DNA of 64,000 nt, taken from the NCBI RefSeq assembly GCF_020329485.1, contig NZ_JAGKJI010000004.1, positions 186,001 to 250,000 of the forward strand, given 5' to 3'. Position 1 is the stretch's first letter. Every line of letters starts with the position of its first letter. The translations under genes and the position numbers were made by a program. Below, piece after piece: positions 42,699-51,073 of the stretch. Under the pieces are notes generated by a model. It was not told where the DNA came from, did not search any database, and saw only the letters and a list, made by a program, of their open reading frames with translations. The stretch comes from Bradyrhizobium cenepequi. Its GTDB lineage: Bacteria > Pseudomonadota > Alphaproteobacteria > Rhizobiales > Xanthobacteraceae.

Positions 42699-43634
42699 TC
42701 AGGACGCCTTCTTCTTGCGCAGCGCGTCGACGAACTTGATCAGCTCGATCGTGCCGTCCCAATCCTTGGTGGTCGCGGGGTGGAAGCCCTTCTTCTGGCC
42801 GTCCGAGAGCTTGTCGAACATCGCTTTGTCCTTGGTCGGCGCATCGAAGAACGCCTTTGCGATCGCAGCCTTGAGATCGTCGGGAAGATCGGAATTGTAG
42901 GCATAGGGCCCGTTGATGATCTCGGCCGACTTGTGGATGATGCGGAAATCATCCTTCTTCATCGGCGAGCCGTCCGCGTTCTTCAGCATCCCCTTGTGCA
43001 GCATCTGGGCGAGCGTGGAGTCGGCGTCACTGGTCCACTGGTTGGCCGCGACATCGACTGTTCCTTGCGAAAGCGCGAGAACGGCGTTCTCGTGGCTGCC
43101 GGTGAAGACGACCTTGCTGAAATAGGCGTCGGCGTCCGGAATGCCCTTCTTGTTGAGCTCGAAGCGCGGCACGTTGTTGCCGGAGGTCGAGTTCGGATCG
43201 ACGAGGCCGAGGTTCTTGCCCTTCACGTCCTCCACGGTCTTGTAGGGGCTGTTCGCCTTGACAAAGAACACCGAATAGTAGCCGGTCGAGCCGTCGGCAT
43301 TGATGTCGTTGGCGAAGGCATCGGTCTTGACGCCGGTCAGCCGCGCGCGGGCGAAGGAGGCCGAACCGTAGCTTGCGATCTGGATGTTGCCGGAGCGTTG
43401 GCCCTCGATCACGGCGGCGTAGTCGTTGGCGATGCGCAGCGTGACCTTCACGCCGAGTTCCTTGGAGAGGTGGTTGACGAACGGCGTCCAGCGCTCGGTG
43501 ACGCCGGAGGCGTTTTCGGCCGGCACGACCGCGAAGGTCAGCTCCGGATATTTGGCCTTCCAGTCCTGCGCCGAAGCGGACGCGGTGAGCGCGAGCGCTG
43601 CGGCGCCGGCGAGAACGATGCGACGAGTGATCAT
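42699..43634 (-). CDS. phnD: Phosphonate-binding periplasmic protein PhnD
   Basis: A 311-residue binding protein with a signal peptide (RRIVLAGAAALALTASASAQ). It is a type 2 phosphate/phosphonate-binding fold; the segments YGSASFARAR, NSTSGNNVPRFEL and TGSHENAVLALSQG line the ligand site in relatives. GGGG before the ATG. It delivers phosphonate or phosphite-like ligands to PhnE. Confidence 0.94.
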   Translation of the reverse strand: MITRRIVLAGAAALALTASASAQDWKAKYPELTFAVVPAENASGVTERWTPFVNHLSKELGVKVTLRIANDYAAVIEGQRSGNIQIASYGSASFARARLTGVKTDAFANDINADGSTGYYSVFFVKANSPYKTVEDVKGKNLGLVDPNSTSGNNVPRFELNKKGIPDADAYFSKVVFTGSHENAVLALSQGTVDVAANQWTSDADSTLAQMLHKGMLKNADGSPMKKDDFRIIHKSAEIINGPYAYNSDLPDDLKAAIAKAFFDAPTKDKAMFDKLSDGQKKGFHPATTKDWDGTIELIKFVDALRKKKAS

Positions 43635-43714
43635 GGTTTACCCCTGTGTTGTGGCAACGCCTGTTAGGCCACTGCACACTGCAGCGACTTTCCCTGGATT
43701 TGAGGTTGCGACGT

Positions 43715-44530
43715 TCAGGCCGCGGCTGCGGTGCCGAGCGCCGGAGCTGTTGCGGCATCGGGCGCGGGCATTGGCGCCCCGCCGATGACATCATTCGCCT
43801 CGAGATCGTAGAGCTCGCGGGCGATGTGATCGGTCAGCATCGACGGCTGACCGTCGAACACCACGCGGCCTGCCGCCATGCCGATCAGGCGGTCGCAATA
43901 GCTGCGCGCCAGATCAAGCGAATGCAGGTTGCAGAGCACGGTGATGCCGAAATGCTTGTTGATGCGCAAAAGCGCGTCCATCACGATCTTGGTATTGCGC
44001 GGATCGAGCGAGGCGATCGGCTCGTCGGCGAGGATGATGTCGGGCTCCTGCACCAGCGCGCGGGCGATCGCGACGCGCTGCTGCTGGCCGCCGGAGAGCT
44101 GGTCGGCGCGCTGGGCGGCGAACTGCGCCATGTCAAACTGCTCGAGCGCCGACATCGCGAGCGCCCTGTCTTGCTCGGGCCAAAGCTGGGTCAGCGAACG
44201 CCAGGACGGGATCTCAGCAAGGCGACCCATCAGCACATTGGTCAGCACGTCGAGCCGGCCGACCAAGTTGAACTGCTGAAAGATCATCGCCGAACGCGCC
44301 CGCCACTGCCGCAGGGCCTTGCCGCGCAGTGCGGTGACATCGACACCTTCGAACAGGATGCGGCCTTCGGTCGGATCGGCGAGACGATTGACCATCCGCA
44401 GCAATGTCGACTTACCGGCGCCTGAGCGTCCGATCACGCCGACAAAACTACCGGGCTGAACCGAGAACGAAGCATTATCCACCGCGGCTTTTGTGCCGAA
44501 ACGGCACGTCAAACCTTCCACCACCAGCAT
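43715..44530 (-). CDS. phnC: Phosphonate transport ATPase PhnC
   Basis: A 271-residue ABC ATPase: Walker [15 protein letters not shown]-loop FQQFNLV, signature [15 protein letters not shown], Walker [14 protein letters not shown]-loop in LCNLHS. The Ala/Pro-rich C-terminal 20 residues are an extra tail. The ATG at 44530 has GGAG six bases before it; a GTG at 44551 is the alternative start. First gene of phnCDE1E2, with a Pho box upstream. Confidence 0.94.
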   Translation of the reverse strand: MLVVEGLTCRFGTKAAVDNASFSVQPGSFVGVIGRSGAGKSTLLRMVNRLADPTEGRILFEGVDVTALRGKALRQWRARSAMIFQQFNLVGRLDVLTNVLMGRLAEIPSWRSLTQLWPEQDRALAMSALEQFDMAQFAAQRADQLSGGQQQRVAIARALVQEPDIILADEPIASLDPRNTKIVMDALLRINKHFGITVLCNLHSLDLARSYCDRLIGMAAGRVVFDGQPSMLTDHIARELYDLEANDVIGGAPMPAPDAATAPALGTAAAA

Positions 44531-44577
44531 GCAGTGCTCCGAACCCGTCACATCGGCCCAAGGGCTAACGCCACCGC

Positions 44578-44595
44578 ATTACAGTTGTGTGACAA
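44578..44595 (-). promoter_or_regulatory. Pho box candidate upstream of phnC
   Basis: On the minus strand TTGTCAC, ACAA, CTGTAAT matches the Pho box at 11 of 14 positions, 47 bases before the phnC ATG. Confidence 0.5.
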
Positions 44596-44643
44596 ACCCG
44601 TTGCAGTGCCGCAATCCTGTACAGCGTCGGCGGCGTCACGCAT

Positions 44644-44661
44644 CTGTCACGCTAATGTTAT
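44644..44661 (+). promoter_or_regulatory. Pho box candidate upstream of the acetyltransferase-phnM2 operon
   Basis: CTGTCAC, GCTA, ATGTTAT matches the Pho box at 11 of 14 positions on the plus strand, 48 bases before the ATG at 44710, mirroring the site for phnC. Confidence 0.5.
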
Positions 44662-44709
44662 GAAGCGCATCGAAGACGTGCGCTCCCCGCAATCGTTCGA
44701 GAGGTGAAA

Positions 44710-45366
44710 ATGGCCGGCAAGATGCTTTCTGTTGTACCGATGGTCGATCCAACCGCCTCGGTGCGCGATAGCCAGCTTGGGGCCTATACCGAGGTCGGCG
44801 CGCGAACCATCCTGCTCGACGTCACGATGGGCGATTATTCGTACGTCGTGAATGACGCGCAGCTCACGTACACCACAATCGGCAAATTCACCTCGATCGC
44901 GGCGATGACCCGGATCAATCCCGGCAATCATCCGATGCATCGTGCGTCACAGGCGCATTTCACCTATCGCGCCAGCGCATACTTCCGAGGCGAACATGAC
45001 GAGACCGAATTCTTCGCGTGGCGCAGATCGCACCGCGTGCATATCGGCCATGACGTCTGGATTGGGCATGGCGCGATCATCCTGCCCGGGCGCTCGATTG
45101 GAACCGGCGCGGTGGTCGCGGCCGGCGCGATCGTGACCAAGGATGTTCCCGCCTATACCATCGTTGCCGGCAATCCGGCGCGGCCGATTCGCAAACGCTT
45201 TCCCGACGACATCACCAGCCGTCTTGCGGCGCTCGCCTGGTGGGACTGGGATCACGAGACGCTGCGACAGGCATTGCCCGATTTCCGCAAGCTCGCTATC
45301 GAGGACTTTCTCGGCAAATATGAAGCGCAGAGCGCGCCAACAGCCCGACGGAGTGCCATCTCGTGA
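44710..45366 (+). CDS. Hexapeptide acetyltransferase of the phosphonate cluster (TIGR03308-type)
   Basis: A 218-residue left-handed beta-helix acetyltransferase related to chloramphenicol/virginiamycin acetyltransferases ([18 protein letters not shown], then [28 protein letters not shown]). The insert between coils ([20 protein letters not shown]) is typical of the members found in phn clusters. GAGAGG precedes the ATG. It may acetylate aminoalkylphosphonates, as PhnO does, before C-P cleavage; this role is not proved for the family. Its stop overlaps the GTG start of phnM2. Confidence 0.87.
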   Translation: MAGKMLSVVPMVDPTASVRDSQLGAYTEVGARTILLDVTMGDYSYVVNDAQLTYTTIGKFTSIAAMTRINPGNHPMHRASQAHFTYRASAYFRGEHDETEFFAWRRSHRVHIGHDVWIGHGAIILPGRSIGTGAVVAAGAIVTKDVPAYTIVAGNPARPIRKRFPDDITSRLAALAWWDWDHETLRQALPDFRKLAIEDFLGKYEAQSAPTARRSAIS

Positions 45367-46556
45367 CCGACATTATTATCGAACGCGGCAAGGCGCTCGT
45401 CGAAGGCGAACTCGTTGAAACGCGCCTGCGGACCACGGGCCGCGACATCGCAGCGCTCGGCGGCGATGGAGACGGCCGCGGCGCGCTCGGCATCGACGCG
45501 CGAGATCTGCTGGTGCTGCCCGGCATCGTCGATCTGCATGGCGACGCCTTCGAGCGGCAGATGATGCCGCGCGCCGGCGTCGATTTTCCGATCGACGTGG
45601 CGCTCGCCGACAGCGACCGCCAGGCGATCGCAAACGGCATCACCACGGTGTTCCACGCCACCACCTGGTCGTGGGAGCCGGGCCTGCGCAGCGCCGAGAA
45701 TGCGCGGAGGCTGCTGGAGGCGATCGAACAGATGCGCCCGCAGCTTGCTGCCGACACGCGATTCCATTTGCGCCACGAGACCTACAATCTGGATGCCGAA
45801 GCGGAGATCATCGTCTGGCTCGCGGAGGGCCGCATCGATCTATTCGCGTTCAACGATCACATGGATGGGACAATCGGGGACCTGGCAAAGCCGCGGAAGC
45901 GCAACCGGATGGTGGAGCGGACCGGACTTTCGGCCGAGGAATTCGACCACCTGGTCGCACGCGTGGTGGCGCGCGCGGACGATGTGCCGGCTTCGGTCTC
46001 CCGCCTCGCCAGCGCGGCGCGTTCAGCCAATGTCCGCATGCTCTCGCATGACGACAACAGCCCCGAGATGCGCAAGGCGTTTCGCAACCAGGGCGTCGGC
46101 ATCGCCGAATTCCCTGTCAACGAAGAGACCGCGCGCGACGCAGCAGCCGCCGGCGACGATGTCGTCTACGGCGCGCCCAACGTCGTGCGCGGCGGCAGCC
46201 ATACCGGCTGGACCAAGGCGTCTGACATGATCGCCAAGGGCCTCTGCTCGGTACTGGCCTCTGACTATTACTATCCTGCACAATTGCTCGCGGCCTTCCG
46301 TCTCGCCGCCGACGGCGTGCTGCCGCTGGAAAAAGCGTGGGACCTGATCTCGGCAGCGCCGGCGCGCGCCGCCGGACTCGACGACCGCGGCGTGCTCGCC
46401 GAAGGCCGCCGCGCCGACATGATCATCGTCGACGATAAGGTGCCGCTGCGGCCGCGCATTGTCGCGGTGATCGCTGCGGGACGCCTCGTGCATCTGGCCG
46501 ACGCCAGCCGGCTCAGCTATTCCACAGCACCGCGCAAAGCGGTTGCAGCCGCCTGA
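45363..46556 (+). CDS. phnM: PhnM-like pyrophosphohydrolase (copy 2)
   Basis: A 397-residue amidohydrolase of the PhnM family. Metal ligands are in [28 protein letters not shown] and LSHDDNSP, with [13 protein letters not shown] near the C-terminus. The sequence differs clearly from copy 1 (for example HGDAFE for HTDHLE), so it is not a recent duplicate. It starts with GTG overlapping the upstream stop. It may handle a different ribosyl phosphonate or a side product. Confidence 0.9.
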   Translation: MTDIIIERGKALVEGELVETRLRTTGRDIAALGGDGDGRGALGIDARDLLVLPGIVDLHGDAFERQMMPRAGVDFPIDVALADSDRQAIANGITTVFHATTWSWEPGLRSAENARRLLEAIEQMRPQLAADTRFHLRHETYNLDAEAEIIVWLAEGRIDLFAFNDHMDGTIGDLAKPRKRNRMVERTGLSAEEFDHLVARVVARADDVPASVSRLASAARSANVRMLSHDDNSPEMRKAFRNQGVGIAEFPVNEETARDAAAAGDDVVYGAPNVVRGGSHTGWTKASDMIAKGLCSVLASDYYYPAQLLAAFRLAADGVLPLEKAWDLISAAPARAAGLDDRGVLAEGRRADMIIVDDKVPLRPRIVAVIAAGRLVHLADASRLSYSTAPRKAVAAA

Positions 46557-46563
46557 CGCGACG

Positions 46564-47271
46564 ATGGCCAACTATCCGCGTTATGCCCTCTACTACGCGC
46601 CGGCGCCAGGCAGCGCGCTCGATCGCTTCGGTGCCGAGATGCTCGGCTACGACGCCTATCGTGGCGGCGACCTGCCTTTTCCCGAGGGCATGCCGCCGGA
46701 CTGGCGCGAGATCACGCAGGACCCGCGCAAATACGGCTTTCATGCCACGCTGAAAGCGCCGATTGCGCTGGCGGAGGGAAAGACCGAGGCCGATTTGGTT
46801 GGGGCATGCGAGGCTTTCGCCGATACGGCGCGGCAGATTCCAGTTATCGAACCCATCGTCGATTCGATCAGCGGCTTCATCGCGATGATCCCGGCAAAGC
46901 CGTCCGCGGAGTTGCAACAACTCGCGGCCGACGTGACGCGCGACTTCGATTCATTGCGCGCGCCACTGATGCCGCAGGATCGGGCACGAAGAAATCCCGA
47001 GCGATTGACGCCGCGGCAGGTCGAGTATCTCGACCGCTGGGGCTATCCTTACGTGATGGAAGAATTCCGCTTCCACATGACGCTGACGGGGCGATTGGAA
47101 GCCGAGCGCCGTGAAGTCGTGGTGCCGATGCTGCGTGAGCGCTTTGCCGCCATCCGGCTCGGAACGCTCCCGATCGACCGGCTCGCGCTGTTCCGCCAGG
47201 ACGATGCAGCATCGCGCTTCCGGATTATTGGACACTGGCGAATACGAGCACTCCTGTCGTCCCGGCCTTGA
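46564..47271 (+). CDS. DUF1045 phosphonate-cluster protein, 2H phosphoesterase fold
   Basis: A 235-residue protein of the DUF1045 group often found in phn clusters (TIGR03223-type). The two HxT motifs of 2H phosphoesterases are present: FHATLKAP near residue 60 and FHMTLTG near 170. 2H enzymes open cyclic nucleotide or ribose phosphates. The last codons and the stop lie inside a palindromic repeat (the tail ALLSSRP is encoded by it), so the natural C-terminus may have been altered by the insertion. Seven bases after phnM2. Confidence 0.85.
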   Translation: MANYPRYALYYAPAPGSALDRFGAEMLGYDAYRGGDLPFPEGMPPDWREITQDPRKYGFHATLKAPIALAEGKTEADLVGACEAFADTARQIPVIEPIVDSISGFIAMIPAKPSAELQQLAADVTRDFDSLRAPLMPQDRARRNPERLTPRQVEYLDRWGYPYVMEEFRFHMTLTGRLEAERREVVVPMLRERFAAIRLGTLPIDRLALFRQDDAASRFRIIGHWRIRALLSSRP

Positions 47272-47374
47272 GCCGGGACCCATAACTATGCGGTGTGCTC
47301 CGCTGTAACCGCTTGCTCGCGCCACGACCACCTCCTGTGGTTATGGGTCCCGGCGTTCGCCGGGACGACAGGAG
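47251..47374. repeat. Palindromic repeat with perfect 16-bp inverted ends (CGTCCCGGC family)
   Basis: CTCCTGTCGTCCCGGC at the left and its exact complement GCCGGGACGACAGGAG at the right bound a 124-base element, with inner copies of GGGACCCATAA / TTATGGGTCCC. It supplies the stop codon of the DUF1045 gene and probably ends transcription between it and the convergent hemC. Confidence 0.85.
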
Positions 47375-47428
47375 AGAGTCTGTCCGCGCGGTGGGCAGCT
47401 GCGCTTTGCCCACCCTAACGTTCTTCGC

Positions 47429-48424
47429 CTACTCGTCCGTTTCTTCCGGCCTTGTGCGGGCGATGATTTCGGCGGCGCCTTTGTCGAGCAACTCCAGTCC
47501 GACAGCGCGGCCGAGTTCGCGGGGGCGATCGGCGGCGCCGGTGCGCGAGGCTTCGATGAAGCGGTCGCCGGTTTCATCCAGCACCGAGGCGCGCAAAATC
47601 ATCTCGCTGCCAGCGAACGTGGCATGGCCGGCGATCGGCGAATTGCAATGGCCGTTCAGGACCCACAGTACCTCGCGCTCGGCTTCGGCGGCGAGGCGCG
47701 ATGCCGCATTCTCGATCTTCGCAAGACGGGCGCGCGTCGCAAAATCGTTGGCGGCGCATTCAACGGCGACGATGCCCTGCCCGACCGAGGGCAGCATCTC
47801 GTCGACCGGGAAATCATAGGCGATGCGGGACGCTCGCCCGATGCGCTCCAGGCCCGAGCACGCCATCACCAGCGCATCGGCCGGGCCGACCTCGCCGCCA
47901 TCGGGCAGGCGCTGCTTGTCGCCACGATCGAGCTTTGCAATCCGCGTATCGGCGGCGCCGCGGAAGTGGATCACGGTCGCTTCCGGAAACAGCCGGCGCA
48001 GATACGCCGCGCGGCGCACCGCGTTGGTACCGATCTTGAAGCCCTTGCCGCGGCTCGCGCGGAAGCTTTCCAGCGAAAGCCCGGGACGCACCACCAGGCA
48101 ATCGGTCGCGGCGTCACGCGGCAGGGTCGCGCCGATCACGAGGCCCGGCGTCTCCTCATTGCCCGGCACATCCTTCAGCGAATGCATCGCGGCCTGCAGC
48201 TCGCCCGCGCGCATCGCCTCGCGGATCTCAGCGACGAAAGCGCCGCCCTTGCCGCCATGGCGCAGCAACTTGCTGGTCTGGTCCTGATCGCCGCGGGTTT
48301 CGAACCTGACAATCTCGACGATCAGGTCAGAAGCCGACGCACGCAACAGCCGCGCGACTTCCTCGGTCTGCGCCATCGCCATGGCCGTCTTGCGCGTGCC
48401 GATGCGTAAGGTCTGTCCCGCCAC
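47429..48424 (-). CDS. hemC: Hydroxymethylbilane synthase (porphobilinogen deaminase), divergent
   Basis: A 331-residue HemC that joins four porphobilinogens in tetrapyrrole synthesis. The catalytic Asp is in MHSLKDVP, substrate-binding arginines in FRGAADTRIAKLD and GTNAVRRAAYLRRL, the dipyrromethane-cofactor Cys in NGHCNSPIAGHA (usual form GGCQVPIG). The start motif RIGTRKTAMAMAQ departs from the usual RIGTRxSxLALxQ. The GTG at 48424 has GGAG five bases upstream. It is either the organism's second hemC or a divergent sole copy. Confidence 0.88.
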   Translation of the reverse strand: MAGQTLRIGTRKTAMAMAQTEEVARLLRASASDLIVEIVRFETRGDQDQTSKLLRHGGKGGAFVAEIREAMRAGELQAAMHSLKDVPGNEETPGLVIGATLPRDAATDCLVVRPGLSLESFRASRGKGFKIGTNAVRRAAYLRRLFPEATVIHFRGAADTRIAKLDRGDKQRLPDGGEVGPADALVMACSGLERIGRASRIAYDFPVDEMLPSVGQGIVAVECAANDFATRARLAKIENAASRLAAEAEREVLWVLNGHCNSPIAGHATFAGSEMILRASVLDETGDRFIEASRTGAADRPRELGRAVGLELLDKGAAEIIARTRPEETDE

Positions 48425-48519
48425 AATGTCTCCGTTCGAGCCGCCGATAAAGCCGAGGGATTAGAGCAAAAGCCCAGTCAAAACAACGGTTTTTGCCTGA
48501 TATTCCGGGATGCGACGCC

Positions 48520-49140
48520 TCAATCGAGGTCGTTAACGACCTGAACGCCGGCCGCCGCCATTCCCTCGCGCGCCGCCGCGAGCGAGCCTGCAAGATCGAT
48601 CGCCCGGCAGCCGGATTCCACGACCACGGTCTCGAAGCCGAGGCGGCGCGCATCCAGCGCGGAATAGTGCACGCAGTAATCCGTGGCGAGCCCGGCCATG
48701 AAAATCCGTCCCAGTCCTCGCTCGTGCAGGTAACCGGCAAGGCCGGTCGGCGTGGTGCGGTCGTTCTCGTAGAATGCGGAATAGGAATCGATGGCGGGGC
48801 GAAAGCCTTTTCGGATCACGAGCTCGGCCTTCTCGGTCGAAAGCTTGGAATGGAATGCTGCGCCTTCTGTGCCTTGCACGCAGTGGTCCGGCCACAGCGT
48901 CTGCGGACCATAGGACATGGCGAGGGTTTCGAATGGCGCCGAGCCAGGATGTGAAGTGGCAAAGGAACTGTGGCCGGGCGGATGCCAGTCCTGGGTCAGC
49001 ACCACGTGATCGAACCGTGCAGAGAGCCGATTGATCACCGGCACGACCGCGTCGCCGTCGGCAACCGCCAGCGCGCCGCCGGGGCAGAAGTCGTTCTGCA
49101 CGTCGACAATGAGAAGCACGTCGTCGGGATGAATCTGCAT
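48520..49140 (-). CDS. pncA: Nicotinamidase/pyrazinamidase
   Basis: A 206-residue cysteine hydrolase. Catalytic Asp is in IVDVQNDFCPGGAL, metal-binding Asp/His in LTQDWHPPGHSSFA, Lys in VIRKGF, Cys in GLATDYCVHYSALDA. It turns nicotinamide into nicotinate for NAD salvage. The ATG at 49140 is chosen. It follows the aspartate dehydrogenase gene by 65 bases, so both may serve NAD synthesis. Confidence 0.94.
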   Translation of the reverse strand: MQIHPDDVLLIVDVQNDFCPGGALAVADGDAVVPVINRLSARFDHVVLTQDWHPPGHSSFATSHPGSAPFETLAMSYGPQTLWPDHCVQGTEGAAFHSKLSTEKAELVIRKGFRPAIDSYSAFYENDRTTPTGLAGYLHERGLGRIFMAGLATDYCVHYSALDARRLGFETVVVESGCRAIDLAGSLAAAREGMAAAGVQVVNDLD

Positions 49141-49205
49141 GGGCAACTCGGCTGTGGCTGGCCGAGGACCTTAGCTGAAAACTTGCAGTCTCGCAGCAAA
49201 CAACC

Positions 49206-50033
49206 TCACGTCCCGATGCGCAGGGAGGCGCGCTGCTTGCGAAGGCAGGCGATCACGGACAGCGCCGTGATGCGGCCGGTGCGCGGGTTTTCCGACGGGA
49301 TGTTCTCGATCGTCATCGATAACCGCGCCGAATCGGCGTCCACCTCGATGCGGTGGGTGTTGCGCGTCACCGTCGGGTCGGCCCAGATTTCCACCCGGGT
49401 GCGGTCGGGGCCGATGCCGGCGAGCGAGAGCGCAACGGCGACGTTCAAATTGGCGGGAAAGCCCTTTGCCGCCTCGCGCGCGGTTCCCTCGAAGATCCGC
49501 AGCGGCTCGGAGAGCCCTTCGATGCTGACGTCGTTCTCGATGAGATAAGGCGCGCCGGCGAGCCCCAGCGGCGGCTTTCGCGTCACCAGTCGGACCGAAT
49601 GGATGGTGCCCTCGGCCGCCGCGGTGACGGCGTCGAGCCCGATCAGCGCGCCGGTCGGCACCACGATCTGGCCACTATTCTTCCTCGCAAGCGCGATCAG
49701 GTCCTCGTTCTGGAGCAACGCGCCGACGCTGAGCACGATCGCGGTCTTGCCGCGCTCGACCACCGGCGCCACGATCGAACGCACCAGCTTGCTCGGCGCG
49801 CATTCGACCACGATGTCGGCGGCATCGGCCAGCTCCTCGATTGGCAGGATCTTTGGCGGGGTCTTCAGCTCATGGAGCCAGGCCTGGTGCTTGGCGACAT
49901 TCTGCGCCGAGACCGCGCTCAGCGCCAATCCCTCGATGCCGCGATCCAGTTCCTTCACCACGCTCGCGCCGATGGCACCGAGGCCTGCAACGGCCACGCG
50001 TGCGCCGGATCGGCTGCTGCTCGAATCCACCAT
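49206..50033 (-). CDS. nadX: Aspartate dehydrogenase
   Basis: A 275-residue NAD(P)-dependent L-aspartate dehydrogenase. The Rossmann motif is VAGLGAIGASVV; the conserved ECAP segment and GALIGLDAVTAA follow; the catalytic His is in NTHRIEVD and the ANLNVAVALSLAGIG motif is typical. It makes iminoaspartate for quinolinate synthesis, replacing NadB. The ATG at 50033 has GGGAG upstream. Confidence 0.9.
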   Translation of the reverse strand: MVDSSSSRSGARVAVAGLGAIGASVVKELDRGIEGLALSAVSAQNVAKHQAWLHELKTPPKILPIEELADAADIVVECAPSKLVRSIVAPVVERGKTAIVLSVGALLQNEDLIALARKNSGQIVVPTGALIGLDAVTAAAEGTIHSVRLVTRKPPLGLAGAPYLIENDVSIEGLSEPLRIFEGTAREAAKGFPANLNVAVALSLAGIGPDRTRVEIWADPTVTRNTHRIEVDADSARLSMTIENIPSENPRTGRITALSVIACLRKQRASLRIGT

Positions 50034-50118
50034 CCAACTGCTCCCAGGAAAGATGACCGTCCTCTCCCCTAGACACAGTCCGATGTCAATCGTCTCGCGA
50101 ACGGATCGCCGGCCGTCG

Positions 50119-50413
50119 TCAAGCGAGCTTCGGATAGGTCGCCTTGTCAAAGAAGCTCGCCCCCGCGATATATTTGCGGCCCGCCGACATGTCCGGCTTC
50201 TCCTCGCCTTCGCCGGCGCATTCGAAGGTCCGTTTCGAGTTGCACGCCGCTTGGGTCATAGACGAACAATTGCCAGAGCGTCGGACCCGGCACGATGAAT
50301 TCGCGCCAGTCGAGTCCTGCCGCCTTGAAGCGCGCGACGAAGGAGCGATAGTCGGAGCAATGCCGGGATCGAGCGATTGGAGGACGTGCACCTCGTGCAG
50401 GCCTGGAAAACAC
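50119..50413 (-). pseudogene. Frameshifted VOC/glyoxalase-family gene fragment
   Basis: One frame gives FKAAGLDWREFIVPGPTLWQLFVYDPSGVQLE, the C-terminal beta-alpha-beta unit of a vicinal-oxygen-chelate protein. After a one-base shift near 50233 the next frame continues TFECAGEGEEKPDMSAGRKYI to a stop at 50119. The N-terminal half is missing. The gene is inactive. Confidence 0.7.
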
Positions 50414-50578
50414 GGGACAAAACTATCTGCGGTCCAACAACGCGTGGCATGTCAAAAGCCGGCAAGCGCAAAGGCGGCCAGAACTGCATGTAAATGCAGC
50501 CAATCCCTGCCCATTCTTCTCCGCGTGCATAAACATTGGGCGGCGCCGATGGTGAGCACGGCGCCCACGCATGCTCTG

Positions 50579-50657
50579 CGTCATTGCGAGCATACGCGAA
50601 GCAATCCATCTCTCCGCTCGTGGAAGCATGGATTGCTTCGCTGCGCTCGCAATGACG
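50579..50657. repeat. Palindromic repeat (CGTCATTGCGAGC family), copy 1
   Basis: The ends CGTCATTGCGAGC and GCTCGCAATGACG are complementary, with inner GAAGCAATCCAT / ATGGATTGCTTC. A second copy lies at 61777-61861. It separates two gene relics. Confidence 0.85.
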
Positions 50658-50664
50658 GCGGATC

Positions 50665-50830
50665 TCACGTCCCACCGGCGAACCTCTTCACGAGACGATA
50701 GAGATATTCCTCACCTTCGTAGAATGACTTCACCATGATCCGCTCATCCTTGCCGTGGGCGCGGATGTCGGTGATTTCGGCTGCAAGGCCGGAATGGCCG
50801 TAGGTCGGGATTCCCGCGCTGCGCAGACGC
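50665..50830 (-). pseudogene. C-terminal fragment of an M20-family metallopeptidase
   Basis: The frame ending at the stop at 50665 reads GIPTYGHSGLAAEITDIRAHG and then KDERIMVKSFYEGEEYLYRLVKRF, the typical C-terminus of M20/M25/M40 peptidases (HGxDExxxVxSFYEG pattern). Nothing upstream of 50830 continues the family; the rest has been deleted. Confidence 0.7.
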
Positions 50831-51073
50831 TGAGGTTTTGCAAGATGGCGAGACGTGGTGGCGGCAACGCCACTGTCAAGTATTCCTCCGCTCCTTCGCT
50901 ACAAATTGAAGAAGTGGCTCGAAGCGACAGCAACTCTTGCCATGTCGCGTGACGGACTTGCAAATCATTCGTGCAAAGCGCGCTCTTAGAGCGATTCAAT
51001 TCCGGCGTTGTTCTTTCCATTTGCGGCGGCTGCTAAAGGCACCGCGCCAATCTCGTCCCGAAAGTGAATCGAA

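Noticed and set aside
42606..43667. A 353-codon plus-strand open frame antisense to phnD
   Set aside because: phnD has a signal peptide and full family motifs on the other strand; the antisense frame has none.
50986..50999. TTAGAGCGATTCAA upstream of the siderophore receptor as an Irr-type iron control element
   Set aside because: It matches only about 12 of 15 positions of the consensus and AGAGC words are common in intergenic repeats of this genome.
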